A stretch of 12,233 bases of DNA from Thermoplasmatales archaeon. Lineage in GTDB: Archaea > Thermoplasmatota > Thermoplasmata > Methanomassiliicoccales > Methanomethylophilaceae. Below the pieces are notes generated by a model, which was not told the origin of the DNA, did not search any database, and was given only the letters and a program-made list of their open reading frames with translations. How positions within the stretch are numbered: position 1 is the first letter of the stretch; every line of letters starts with the position of its first letter. The DNA is taken from assembly GCA_012522645.1 (NCBI GenBank), contig JAAYKC010000057.1, positions 1 to 12,233 of the forward strand, given 5' to 3'. Of the stretch, positions 1 to 6,216 are shown one piece after another. The position numbers and the translations under genes are program-made.

Positions 1-104
1 CGGAAGGTGCCGTCGGGATATTGAGCAAAGGTCTCATCGACAGTAAAGAGCTCACGGAGCAGTCGGTCAAGGCGGCCATGATACCGCGCATGAGGGAACT
101 ATGA
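1..104 (+). CDS. DUF84 (YjjX-like) inosine/xanthosine triphosphatase, C-terminal end
   Basis: Only the last 33 codons lie in the window; the frame is read from base 3 and ends at TGA 102-104. The peptide contains GAVGILSKGLIDSKEL and then AAMIPRM, which matches the conserved C-terminal block of the DUF84/YjjX family (pattern GAVGxLTxGxIxRxxL...AxxP). These enzymes hydrolyse ITP and XTP and so keep deaminated purines out of RNA and DNA. The stop overlaps the start of the next gene in an ATGA arrangement, so the two are probably translated together. The family call rests on this short tail alone; most of the protein is outside the window. Confidence 0.75.
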   Translation, partial: EGAVGILSKGLIDSKELTEQSVKAAMIPRMREL

Positions 105-718
105 TAACGATAAAGAACGAATCGGATACGACAGAGGCTGAATCCTATGAGGGAGTGAGGATACTGCTCCTCACGGGGAGCGAGATGGACCCGAATGCCG
201 CCGGGGCTGCGCTCAAGCTCAAGAGGATCACGGAAGGGAAGGTCGCCGTGGCGATACTGGACCCTTCCGGAGAGAGCCTGAAGGATGCGGATGCCACATA
301 CTATCTTGATGACCCGGACTTCGCGGATTCTGACTGCAGAGCAACGGGGAGGATAGCATCGGTCCTGATCAAAAGGATCTTCCCCTGCGATTATGTCGTA
401 TGCGGCACGTCGTCGAGGGAGGGCACATCCTCTTCTCTCGCTGCCAGGATAGCCAAGGCGCATGATATGGTGCCGGTGTTCAACGTCTCGGCCATAGACC
501 GTTCGGATGACGGCTCGCTGAGGATAATCCGCAATAATGAGGAGGAGAGCGTCACCTGGAAGGCTGTGTTCTCCGTATCGGAAGGGGATTGGCCTGAGGC
601 AGCCGTAGAATCCAGGGAGGGAAGGCATTTGAACCGCATAGACATCGGCCTCGGAGTCTATTCGATGGGGATAAAAGGCTCCAAGGTGCGCATCGTGGAG
701 GTGGGCGGAGATGTCTGA
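101..718 (+). CDS. EtfB-like protein (electron transfer flavoprotein beta family), compact
   Basis: The 205-residue protein has the layout of an ETF beta subunit. A DPNAAGAALKLK segment (30-41) corresponds to the NPYDEYALEEALRLK helix. LDDPDFADSD (69-78) matches the family's 'DPAFAGSD' turn, DYVVCGTSSREGTSSS (97-112) the nucleotide-loop region, and SMGIKGSKVRIVEVG (188-202) the usual C-terminal strand. Typical EtfB is about 250 residues; here the N-terminal strand region and the helix before the LDD turn are shortened. The acidic residues of the AMP-binding loop (D-G/D-D-T in normal EtfB) are not obvious, so AMP binding is doubtful. ETFs carry electrons between dehydrogenases and other acceptors. 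The gene starts inside the upstream stop codon and overlaps the EtfA-like gene by 8 bases. The partner and substrate cannot be told from sequence. Confidence 0.78.
   Translation: MITIKNESDTTEAESYEGVRILLLTGSEMDPNAAGAALKLKRITEGKVAVAILDPSGESLKDADATYYLDDPDFADSDCRATGRIASVLIKRIFPCDYVVCGTSSREGTSSSLAARIAKAHDMVPVFNVSAIDRSDDGSLRIIRNNEEESVTWKAVFSVSEGDWPEAAVESREGRHLNRIDIGLGVYSMGIKGSKVRIVEVGGDV
697..703 (+). promoter_or_regulatory. Shine-Dalgarno site for the EtfA-like gene
   Basis: GGAGGTG lies 7 bases before ATG 711, inside the end of the EtfB-like gene. It fixes the start of the next gene and indicates translation from a shared transcript. Confidence 0.75.
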
Positions 719-1361
719 AGGGTGCTCCGGGTCCTGCGGGACATGTCCCAGCGGGTCCACCTGCGACAGCACGGACCGTCTTCCCCCGGGGATGCTGGAA
801 CATTATAATGTGAGCGCGGATACGCGCAAAGGCGTTCTCGTCTTCATACAGACTGAAGAGGGATCCCTGGATGACTCGGCGGCAGGGATACTTACCCTGG
901 CCCGCAATATATCCGACGACAGGGTGTTCGCGACGGTCTTCGGCGGCATTGAGGTCAAGGAGCTGTTCGGGGAGATATTCTCCTTCGGAGTGGATACCCT
1001 GTACCATATGAGGAACAGGGACCGCGGATACCGCCCCCGCTCCTGGGCCCGGGCCTTCATGGACGTGGCCGAGAGGGTGAATGCTGCCGTCCTCCTTTTC
1101 CCGGATACCTGCATCGGAGAGGAATTGGCGGCCCTCTGCGCCGCCGAAGCGGATGCCGGGATATGTGTCAGATGCACGGATCCGAAGATGGATAACGGCA
1201 TGATTATCGCCAGGAAGGATCTCGGAACAAGGATCGCGGAAGTGAGATTCATGTACCGCCCGGCGGTCATGGTCCCGTCCGCTGAAGGCCTTCCGGCCCC
1301 TGTATCGGATCCGGACCGCAAGGGGACCGTGATAAACCGCCCCTTCAATATGGAAGAATGA
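711..1361 (+). CDS. EtfA-like protein without FAD domain, with N-terminal Cys (Fe-S-like) motif
   Basis: The 216-residue protein resembles domain I of ETF alpha. It has GVLVFIQTEEGSLDDSAAGIL (41-61), an 'AAVLLFPDTCIGEELAALC' strand-loop-helix (125-143), CTDPKMDNG (155-163) matching the family's 'CTDLEVDDG', and a VRFMYRPAVMVPSAEGLPAP end (178-197). Normal EtfA is about 320 residues and goes on into the FAD-binding domain. This protein stops at the linker. The opposite-strand peroxiredoxin gene begins at the very next base, so the missing domain has not been frameshifted away downstream. The N-terminus adds C5, C9, C12 and C18 (C-x3-C-x2-C-x5-C), a spacing like the [4Fe-4S] motif at the N-terminus of archaeal Nbp35/ApbC proteins. 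Cluster binding is inferred. It probably pairs with the EtfB-like protein encoded just upstream. Confidence 0.75.
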   Translation: MSEGCSGSCGTCPSGSTCDSTDRLPPGMLEHYNVSADTRKGVLVFIQTEEGSLDDSAAGILTLARNISDDRVFATVFGGIEVKELFGEIFSFGVDTLYHMRNRDRGYRPRSWARAFMDVAERVNAAVLLFPDTCIGEELAALCAAEADAGICVRCTDPKMDNGMIIARKDLGTRIAEVRFMYRPAVMVPSAEGLPAPVSDPDRKGTVINRPFNMEE

Positions 1362-1826
1362 TCACTCGGTGAGCCGTTCGGCCTCAGAGCAGACCTGGGC
1401 GGCATGGCCTTCGACCCTGACCTTGGGCCATGCGGCCTTCACCGTTCCGTCAGGTCCCACTATGTATGTGGACCGGACGGTGCCCTCGGTCTCCCTGCCG
1501 TACATCATCTTCTTCCCCCAGGCCCCTGCGGCCTTTATGAGCTGCAGATCCTGATCGGACAACAGCGTGAACTTTAGATCGTGCTTATCCGCGAACTTCC
1601 GGTGGGATCCGGGGGAATCCTTGCTCACCCCGATTATCCGTACCTTCCTCGCCGCCAGGCGTTCGAAGACCTCGTTGAAACCGAGAGCCTCCTTGGTGCA
1701 TCCGGAGGTGTTGTCCCGGGGATAGAAATACAGAATATACGTAACGCCTTCAAGATCGGCCGAATCAAGGATGTTCCCGTCCGCATCCGGCAGTCTGAAA
1801 TCAGGGAATCTGTCACCGATCTCCAT
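1362..1826 (-). CDS. bcp: Peroxiredoxin, Bcp/PrxQ type
   Basis: A 154-residue cytosolic thiol peroxidase that reduces H2O2 and organic peroxides. The peroxidatic motif P-x3-T-x2-C is present as PRDNTSGC, with catalytic C43. EGTVRSTYIVGPDGTV (114-129) is the usual Bcp strand pair. The resolving cysteine found five residues later in E. coli Bcp is Ala/Leu here. The only other cysteine is C146 near the C-terminus, so this is either a 1-Cys enzyme or one with an unusual partner thiol. The start at ATG 1826 is chosen because GGAGGTG lies 7 bases upstream and the conserved protein begins there; the open frame extends further upstream but only as antisense-like sequence within pheT. The ATG shares one base with the pheT stop (TGATG), indicating an operon. 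The stop abuts the converging EtfA-like stop with no gap. Confidence 0.92.
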   Translation of the reverse strand: MEIGDRFPDFRLPDADGNILDSADLEGVTYILYFYPRDNTSGCTKEALGFNEVFERLAARKVRIIGVSKDSPGSHRKFADKHDLKFTLLSDQDLQLIKAAGAWGKKMMYGRETEGTVRSTYIVGPDGTVKAAWPKVRVEGHAAQVCSEAERLTE

Positions 1827-3484
1827 CAGATCACACCTCCTTCCCGGGAGTCTGCGAACCATTGGAGATCGATCTCGAGCATCATCACAGGATGTGTTAT
1901 CTCGAATCCTTCTATGACCTCCGGAGAGACCTCCCCGAATGAGCCTATTCTCCTCCCTTCGACCGTCACAGCGGCTCCGCGGCCGGGTATGAATGTCCTG
2001 TCCGTGCAATGTGCCAGCTCATACTTCATCCCCGTCTCCCTGAGTACCGCTTCCATGTATGATTTCGACTCCGTGAACGATGACTTGGAATCCATGACCA
2101 CGCCGCAGAGATGCCTGCGCTTCCTGCAGTCGGATATGACGTCCCCCGTTTCGAATATCTTCTGGGGGAGGTCCCTGTGCTTGTTGCGCCTTAATATCCT
2201 CATCAGGCTTGGGAAGAGGGATGCTCTCAGACATGTGTGATCCTCCGTTATCGGATTCCTGATCATGACCAGTTCCTTCTCCTCTATACCGGATATGCCG
2301 AACTCATCCTTCTCGGAGCTCAGCGTCAGTGTTACGGCTTCCGTGAATCCCAGGCCCGTCATCACATCCCTCATCGACTCGGAGACCATCGTCTCAGCCA
2401 TGAGCGACCCGGTGGTCTGGGTCATTGAATGCGTGCCTCCGAATCTCTCGAAACCGTATCCTATGGCCACATCCTCATAGAGGTCCACCTTGTGCATTAT
2501 GTCCGGGCGGGTGGACGGGACCTCCGCGAAGACCGTATCGCCTTCCGCCATCGCATCCATGCCCATGCGGCGGAGGGCCTCTGCCGTTTCCTCAGGGGAT
2601 ATCTCCCGGCCCAGGAAATCGGAGCACTCGGAAGCCGATATGCTCCACGAGGACGGTGACAAGTCCGGGGATCGGTGCTCGAAGCCTTTGCCTTCCATAA
2701 TGACGGAGCCGATGGAGCCTCCCCGCTCGGCCATTGCCGTCACCACTATATCGAGGGCGCTCTTCACCGCCTTCTCATCGATGCCCGTGACATCCACGAA
2801 GATGTTCTTCGTCTCCGTTGTCACAGTGGTAAGGGTGCCGTTGATCACCGGGGGGAAGGACAGCACGTTGCCGTCAGCATCCGTTATGACCGGATATCTG
2901 CTCTTCCCTTCCAGGAGGTGGGCATAGGCCCTGCCCTTCTCATGTCTGATCAGTATCTCGCTGAGATCCATCTCCTCATCGGATGCCAGAGGGACGAATC
3001 TCAAGTCTCCGGGGCGCACCGCCCTGTACTCGAAGGGCGGGGTCACGCGGTCAAGATCGTGAACGCCTATGGCCAGCTTCGACCTCTTCCTGCCGATGGT
3101 CATATGCAGCTTCTCCTGCAGCTCCATCAGCGATTTGATGAAATGATCGTCAATATTCATGTCGAATACCGCAGCGCAGAGGATGTACGGCCTTACAGTC
3201 GCGACTGACGGGTCTGTGATGACACGGATGTCCGTCTCCTCCACATCATACTCCTTCATTCCGGGCTCTGTGCCCAGGAACGCTCTCATACTGCGGGCTA
3301 TGCCTTCCACGCAGTACATGTCCGGGCGGTTGGGGAAGAACTCAACGGACATCTCGTCCGAGTTCCCCTCCGTATCGTGCATGTCAGCGCCGATCATGGG
3401 TATCCTCTCCACGAGGGTCTCTTTCGGCACCTCCTCTCCCAGGAGGGAACTCAGATCGTTGTAGTCGAAGTTGATCAGTGGCAT
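1826..3484 (-). CDS. pheT: Phenylalanine-tRNA ligase beta subunit, archaeal type
   Basis: The 552-residue length fits archaeal/eukaryotic-type PheT (about 550; bacterial PheT is about 800). The N-terminus MPLINFDYNDLSSLLG and the PNRPDMYCVEGIARS block (51-65) are typical. A B3/4 domain covers roughly 100-255, with FPPVINGTLTTVT (210-222) inside it. A B5 domain follows at about 275-345, with the RPDIMHKVDLYEDVAIGYG (326-344) metal-site helix region, and then the catalytic-core-like domain. PheT forms an (alpha-beta)2 complex with PheS to charge tRNA-Phe; the beta subunit carries tRNA-binding and editing functions. No pheS is in the window. The gene starts at ATG 3484, 23 bases after a TATA-like box and without a Shine-Dalgarno site, so the mRNA is probably leaderless. 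The bcp gene follows directly. Confidence 0.95.
   Translation of the reverse strand: MPLINFDYNDLSSLLGEEVPKETLVERIPMIGADMHDTEGNSDEMSVEFFPNRPDMYCVEGIARSMRAFLGTEPGMKEYDVEETDIRVITDPSVATVRPYILCAAVFDMNIDDHFIKSLMELQEKLHMTIGRKRSKLAIGVHDLDRVTPPFEYRAVRPGDLRFVPLASDEEMDLSEILIRHEKGRAYAHLLEGKSRYPVITDADGNVLSFPPVINGTLTTVTTETKNIFVDVTGIDEKAVKSALDIVVTAMAERGGSIGSVIMEGKGFEHRSPDLSPSSWSISASECSDFLGREISPEETAEALRRMGMDAMAEGDTVFAEVPSTRPDIMHKVDLYEDVAIGYGFERFGGTHSMTQTTGSLMAETMVSESMRDVMTGLGFTEAVTLTLSSEKDEFGISGIEEKELVMIRNPITEDHTCLRASLFPSLMRILRRNKHRDLPQKIFETGDVISDCRKRRHLCGVVMDSKSSFTESKSYMEAVLRETGMKYELAHCTDRTFIPGRGAAVTVEGRRIGSFGEVSPEVIEGFEITHPVMMLEIDLQWFADSREGGVI
1834..1840 (-). promoter_or_regulatory. Shine-Dalgarno site for bcp
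   Basis: On the minus strand, GGAGGTG is followed by 7 bases and ATG 1826. It lies within the last codons of pheT and rules out the longer reading frame start. Confidence 0.8.
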
Positions 3485-3507
3485 ACTGATGCCGTTATGG
3501 ACGGAGG

Positions 3508-3515
3508 ATATTAAG
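3508..3515 (-). promoter_or_regulatory. TATA box of pheT-bcp operon
   Basis: CTTAATAT on the minus strand ends 23 bases before ATG 3484. Archaeal transcription starts about 22-27 bases past the TATA box, which places the start at or next to the start codon. Confidence 0.6.
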
Positions 3516-3543
3516 GATTTTCCAATACAGCAGGACAGAAGAC

Positions 3544-3552
3544 TAAATAATA
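3544..3552 (+). promoter_or_regulatory. TATA box of the nitrilase-like gene
   Basis: TAAATAATA ends 21 bases before ATG 3574. There is no Shine-Dalgarno site in between, so a leaderless transcript is likely. It lies back to back with the pheT promoter in an 89-base divergent gap. Confidence 0.65.
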
Positions 3553-3573
3553 AGGCGGACCGATTCAGAGACC

Positions 3574-4338
3574 ATGGCTATGAAAATCACTATGGTCCAG
3601 TCTAGAGGCTTTGTAGACGACCCGATGACAAACTTCTTCAAAGCGAAGATGAGGGTTGATAACGTCGACTCGGATATCTTCGTCTACCCTGAGATGTACG
3701 GCAGCGGTTACGTGCCTGAGAAGGAGCGCATGCAGGCCGACAGGGTCACGGACATGGTGGTCAATAACCTGAAATGCCTGGCCGGCAGCCGGAACTGCGG
3801 CATCGTGTTCGGAGCGCCCAGGGTCATTGACGGTAAGCTGTACAATTGCGTGCTGTTCGTAAGTGCGGACGGGATCGTGACCCATAAGAAGACCGTGCCG
3901 ACCACGGACGGCGTCTTCGACGAGACGGATGTCTTCGAATGGGGGGACACCACCACCGTGTTCGACTTCAGAGGCCTGAGGATAGGCCTCTGCACAGGTC
4001 AGGAGCTCCAGACCCATGTGATCCCCAGGCACTATGCGGAGAATGATGTGGATATGATCATCGCCGTGTCCGCATTCCCGGCGGAGAACATGGACAAGAT
4101 GGAGAGGATCGCCATATCCCGTGCCGCGGAGAACCAGATCTACGTGCTTCTGCTGAATATGGTGGGGCCGGACCCCGGGAGGAAGATGGGCGGCAGGAGC
4201 ATGTTCATAGCCCCTGACGGCACGGTCATCGAGAGATTCAGTGATTCCACCGACCTCAGGGAGATACGTCTCGAGGATGATTTCCTCGATGCGGTGGCCG
4301 GACGAAAACTGGCCACGGAACCGGAGCTCAGGAACTAA
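3574..4338 (+). CDS. Nitrilase-superfamily (carbon-nitrogen hydrolase fold) protein with altered active site
   Basis: The 254-residue protein has the family's block order: FVYPEMYGSGY with E40, THKKTVPTTDGVFDE with K106, RIGLCTGQELQ, then DMIIAVSAFP, RAAENQIYVLLLNMVG and GGRSMFIAPDGTV. The family hydrolyses amides or nitriles with a Glu-Lys-Cys triad. Glu and Lys are in place. When aligned to the consensus 'vGlaICyDlrFPE', however, the catalytic Cys position is G142, and the only nearby cysteine, C140, sits two residues early. The enzyme may be inactive, may use C140, or may have a different role. It is divergent from pheT, and its stop overlaps that of HMG-CoA reductase on the other strand (CTAA). 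The substrate is unknown. The start is supported by the TATA spacing. Confidence 0.85.
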   Translation: MAMKITMVQSRGFVDDPMTNFFKAKMRVDNVDSDIFVYPEMYGSGYVPEKERMQADRVTDMVVNNLKCLAGSRNCGIVFGAPRVIDGKLYNCVLFVSADGIVTHKKTVPTTDGVFDETDVFEWGDTTTVFDFRGLRIGLCTGQELQTHVIPRHYAENDVDMIIAVSAFPAENMDKMERIAISRAAENQIYVLLLNMVGPDPGRKMGGRSMFIAPDGTVIERFSDSTDLREIRLEDDFLDAVAGRKLATEPELRN

Positions 4339-5489
4339 CGTCCCAGATCCTTGTGAGCGCTGCCCAGCTGCCCGGCCGCCTGAGCGGCCAGCGTGGACAG
4401 TTCCCCGGCCAGGACCGTCACGGCGACTATCTCGGCGAATTTCCTGGCCTTGCCGTCCCCTTTGCAGCCCATGATCTCCAGGGCCTCGGACTGAGCCGGA
4501 AGCCTCGTCCCCCCTCCGACCGTGCCCACCTCCACGGCAGGCATCCTGACCGCTATGTACAGATCCCCTTCTACATCCTCGCAGGTCGTCATGCACAGGC
4601 TCGCCTCCACAACATGGGCGGGATCCTGTCCTGTGGCTATGTAGACGGCCGCTGCCATGTTCGCGGCATGGGCATTCGATCCCATGCTCCCTGCCATGGC
4701 ACTGCCGATTAGATTCTTCCTTGTGTTCGTCTCCGCTATGGCTGCGGCTGTGGTATGCAGCTTCGATTCCACGAGTGAGCCCGGCACGGTCGCCTCGGCT
4801 ATGACCACTTTACCGCGTCCGTTTATCGCATTCACCGCTGCGGGCTTCTTATCCGTGCACATATTGCCGGAAACGGATACCATGACGGCGCCGGTCTCCT
4901 TCTCAATCAGCCTGCATACGGCCTCGGTGGCTATAGTCACCATGTTCATGCCCATGGCATCCCCTGTATCATAGGCGAATCTGAGGAACAGGTTCCTGCC
5001 GTTCGGGTACGGCTCTATGGTCATGAGCCTCCCGTGCCTCGTGGTGGCGGAGACCGCATCGTCTATGGCCCCGGCGTTCTCGCACAGCCAATTGATGACC
5101 TTCGTTGAATGATCGATGCCCTCGGTCCTGAAAACAGGGGCCCGGGTCATGGCATCCGAGAGCACCTTCGCCCTGGCTCCGCCCGATTCCGATATGACGG
5201 ACATCCCCCTGGAGACCGATGCGACAAGAGCGCCCTCGGTCGTGGCCATGGGAACGAGGAAGGCTCCCCCTGCATGATCGCCTCTGATGGCGACCGGGCC
5301 TGCGAATCCCAGCGGGACATGCGTCACGCCGATCATGTTCTCTATGTTCTTGGAGGCCAGCTCCGGGTCGAAGGAATAATCCCCTATCGCCTCAAGCTTC
5401 GTCTCCGTAAGATCCGATACCGCTCTGCGCCTGTCCTCCACATCGGCGCGGCTGCGCCCTCTGTTCTTCAGCCCCTTCCGGTCGACCAT
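4335..5489 (-). CDS. hmgA: 3-hydroxy-3-methylglutaryl-CoA reductase, class I
   Basis: This enzyme reduces HMG-CoA to mevalonate with NAD(P)H, the committed step toward archaeal isoprenoid membrane lipids. The 384-residue length fits the soluble archaeal form without membrane anchors. Visible motifs are ENMIG (50-54), ATTEGALVAS with catalytic E85, GDAMGMNM (176-183), NMCTDKKPAAVNA with K214, GSMGSNAHAAN (267-277), ATGQD with D289, GTVGGGT (322-328) and a C-terminal SAHK with H379 matching the class I catalytic His. All catalytic residues are present. The C-terminus ends in KDLGR, shorter than the animal HNRS tail. A TATA box 21 bases before ATG 5489 indicates its own, probably leaderless, promoter. 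It is the only gene here that ends in TAG. The ORF overlaps the converging nitrilase-like gene by 4 bases. Confidence 0.96.
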   Translation of the reverse strand: MVDRKGLKNRGRSRADVEDRRRAVSDLTETKLEAIGDYSFDPELASKNIENMIGVTHVPLGFAGPVAIRGDHAGGAFLVPMATTEGALVASVSRGMSVISESGGARAKVLSDAMTRAPVFRTEGIDHSTKVINWLCENAGAIDDAVSATTRHGRLMTIEPYPNGRNLFLRFAYDTGDAMGMNMVTIATEAVCRLIEKETGAVMVSVSGNMCTDKKPAAVNAINGRGKVVIAEATVPGSLVESKLHTTAAAIAETNTRKNLIGSAMAGSMGSNAHAANMAAAVYIATGQDPAHVVEASLCMTTCEDVEGDLYIAVRMPAVEVGTVGGGTRLPAQSEALEIMGCKGDGKARKFAEIVAVTVLAGELSTLAAQAAGQLGSAHKDLGR

Positions 5490-5510
5490 GCAATCTCATG
5501 TTGCGAAGCG

Positions 5511-5519
5511 TAAATATAG
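5511..5519 (-). promoter_or_regulatory. TATA box of HMG-CoA reductase
   Basis: CTATATTTA on the minus strand ends 21 bases before ATG 5489, in the 45-base gap after the DUF2188 gene. No Shine-Dalgarno site is present, which fits a leaderless start. Confidence 0.65.
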
Positions 5520-5534
5520 GTTGCCTTCACAGAC

Positions 5535-5774
5535 TCAGAGCTTCTTCTGCAGCTTGCCGTCCTTCTTCTTACGGACGACGGAGGTTCCCTGCTTGGATGC
5601 AAGGGTCTTGGCATACTCGTCCGCCTCCGCTTTCGTCCTGAAACGCTTGGTCGCCACAGGTGCGCCCTCGGGCTTGACCTGCCACCCTCCGTCAGGATGG
5701 GTGGATACTACCTGCCTTCTCTTGCGTTTGTTCTCAGTTTCCTCTTTGTCGGCTTTACTCTTTTCGTCTGCCAT
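5535..5774 (-). CDS. Small DUF2188-family protein
   Basis: A 79-residue, highly basic protein. After a charged, Lys/Glu-rich N-terminal tail (1-20) it has QVVSTHPDGGWQVKPEGA (21-38) followed by FRTKAEADEYAKTLASKQG (45-63) and a KKDGKLQKK end. This is the DUF2188 pattern: a Val-strand, a W-x-V, a 'T-KAEA--YA' helix and a final strand ending in DGK. The function of the family is unknown; many members are bacterial. The basic tails could bind nucleic acid, but that is only an inference. The gene lies between a DUF454 gene and HMG-CoA reductase on the same strand, with 45-49-base gaps and apparently its own TATA box. The ATG 5774 start has no Shine-Dalgarno site. Confidence 0.75.
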   Translation of the reverse strand: MADEKSKADKEETENKRKRRQVVSTHPDGGWQVKPEGAPVATKRFRTKAEADEYAKTLASKQGTSVVRKKKDGKLQKKL

Positions 5775-5798
5775 GGTATATAAGAATATTTCTTGGAG

Positions 5799-5807
5799 CT
5801 TATTATG
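5799..5807 (-). promoter_or_regulatory. Candidate TATA box of the DUF2188 gene
   Basis: CATAATAAG on the minus strand ends 24 bases before ATG 5774, the same spacing as the other promoters here. The gap is A/T-rich (TATATA also occurs closer to the ATG), so the exact box is uncertain. Confidence 0.45.
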
Positions 5808-5823
5808 CTTCGCAGACCCAGTC

Positions 5824-6216
5824 TCAACAGGAGATCTCTGCGGAGGATGCGGGCCTGCTCTTCAGCAGCAATATATGAGCGGAGACCGCCGCCCCCACAA
5901 CAGGCAGCACTGCCGTGAGAATCCCGTTCCTCATGAACAGAGCCGATATCGCCAGCATGGACCACAGGAATACAAGAGCATGGATCTTCGTCCTCCGGGA
6001 CACCCCTTTCCCTTCCCTGTAGTTCTCTATGTACTCGCCGAAGTAGCGGTTCCGTGTCAGCCACTCATACATCCGGGGACTGCTTGTGCTGAAGCACAGG
6101 GCCGCGATTATCAGGAACGGGGTGGTAGGGAGTATGGGCAGCACTGCGCCTATGCCCCCGATCACCACCGAGACGGACCCGGCCGTTATCAGCGCGGCCC
6201 GTTTCACCGAGTTCAT
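5824..6216 (-). CDS. DUF454 (YbaN-like) inner-membrane protein
   Basis: The 130-residue protein has a hydrophobic N-terminal half (about 5-40) containing GAVLPILPTTPFLIIAALCF, then SSPRMYEWLTRNRYFGEYIENYREG and a second hydrophobic pair (about 80-118). The LPxLPTTPF core and the following 'SPRxxxWLxxxxxFGxYIxxYRxG' are the signature of DUF454/YbaN proteins, small integral membrane proteins of unknown function. The ATG overlaps the catalase TGA (ATGA). There is no good Shine-Dalgarno site, so translation probably depends on coupling to catalase. The shared transcript hints at a role alongside catalase, but nothing in the sequence shows what that is. The length is normal for the family. Confidence 0.88.
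   Translation of the reverse strand: MNSVKRAALITAGSVSVVIGGIGAVLPILPTTPFLIIAALCFSTSSPRMYEWLTRNRYFGEYIENYREGKGVSRRTKIHALVFLWSMLAISALFMRNGILTAVLPVVGAAVSAHILLLKSRPASSAEISC

Noticed and set aside
1827..2009. N-terminal extension of the peroxiredoxin by 61 residues
   Set aside because: The extension reads through pheT in another frame, has no family similarity, and the Shine-Dalgarno site at 1834-1840 supports ATG 1826.
4143..4334. Pyrrolysine read-through extension of HMG-CoA reductase
   Set aside because: The frame after TAG stays open for 64 codons to another TAG, but it runs antisense through the nitrilase-like gene and the reductase is already complete with its C-terminal His.
3565..4596. 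343-residue open frame opposite the nitrilase-like gene and the end of HMG-CoA reductase
   Set aside because: It is low-complexity Gly/Arg/His sequence overlapping two supported genes, so it is a composition artefact.
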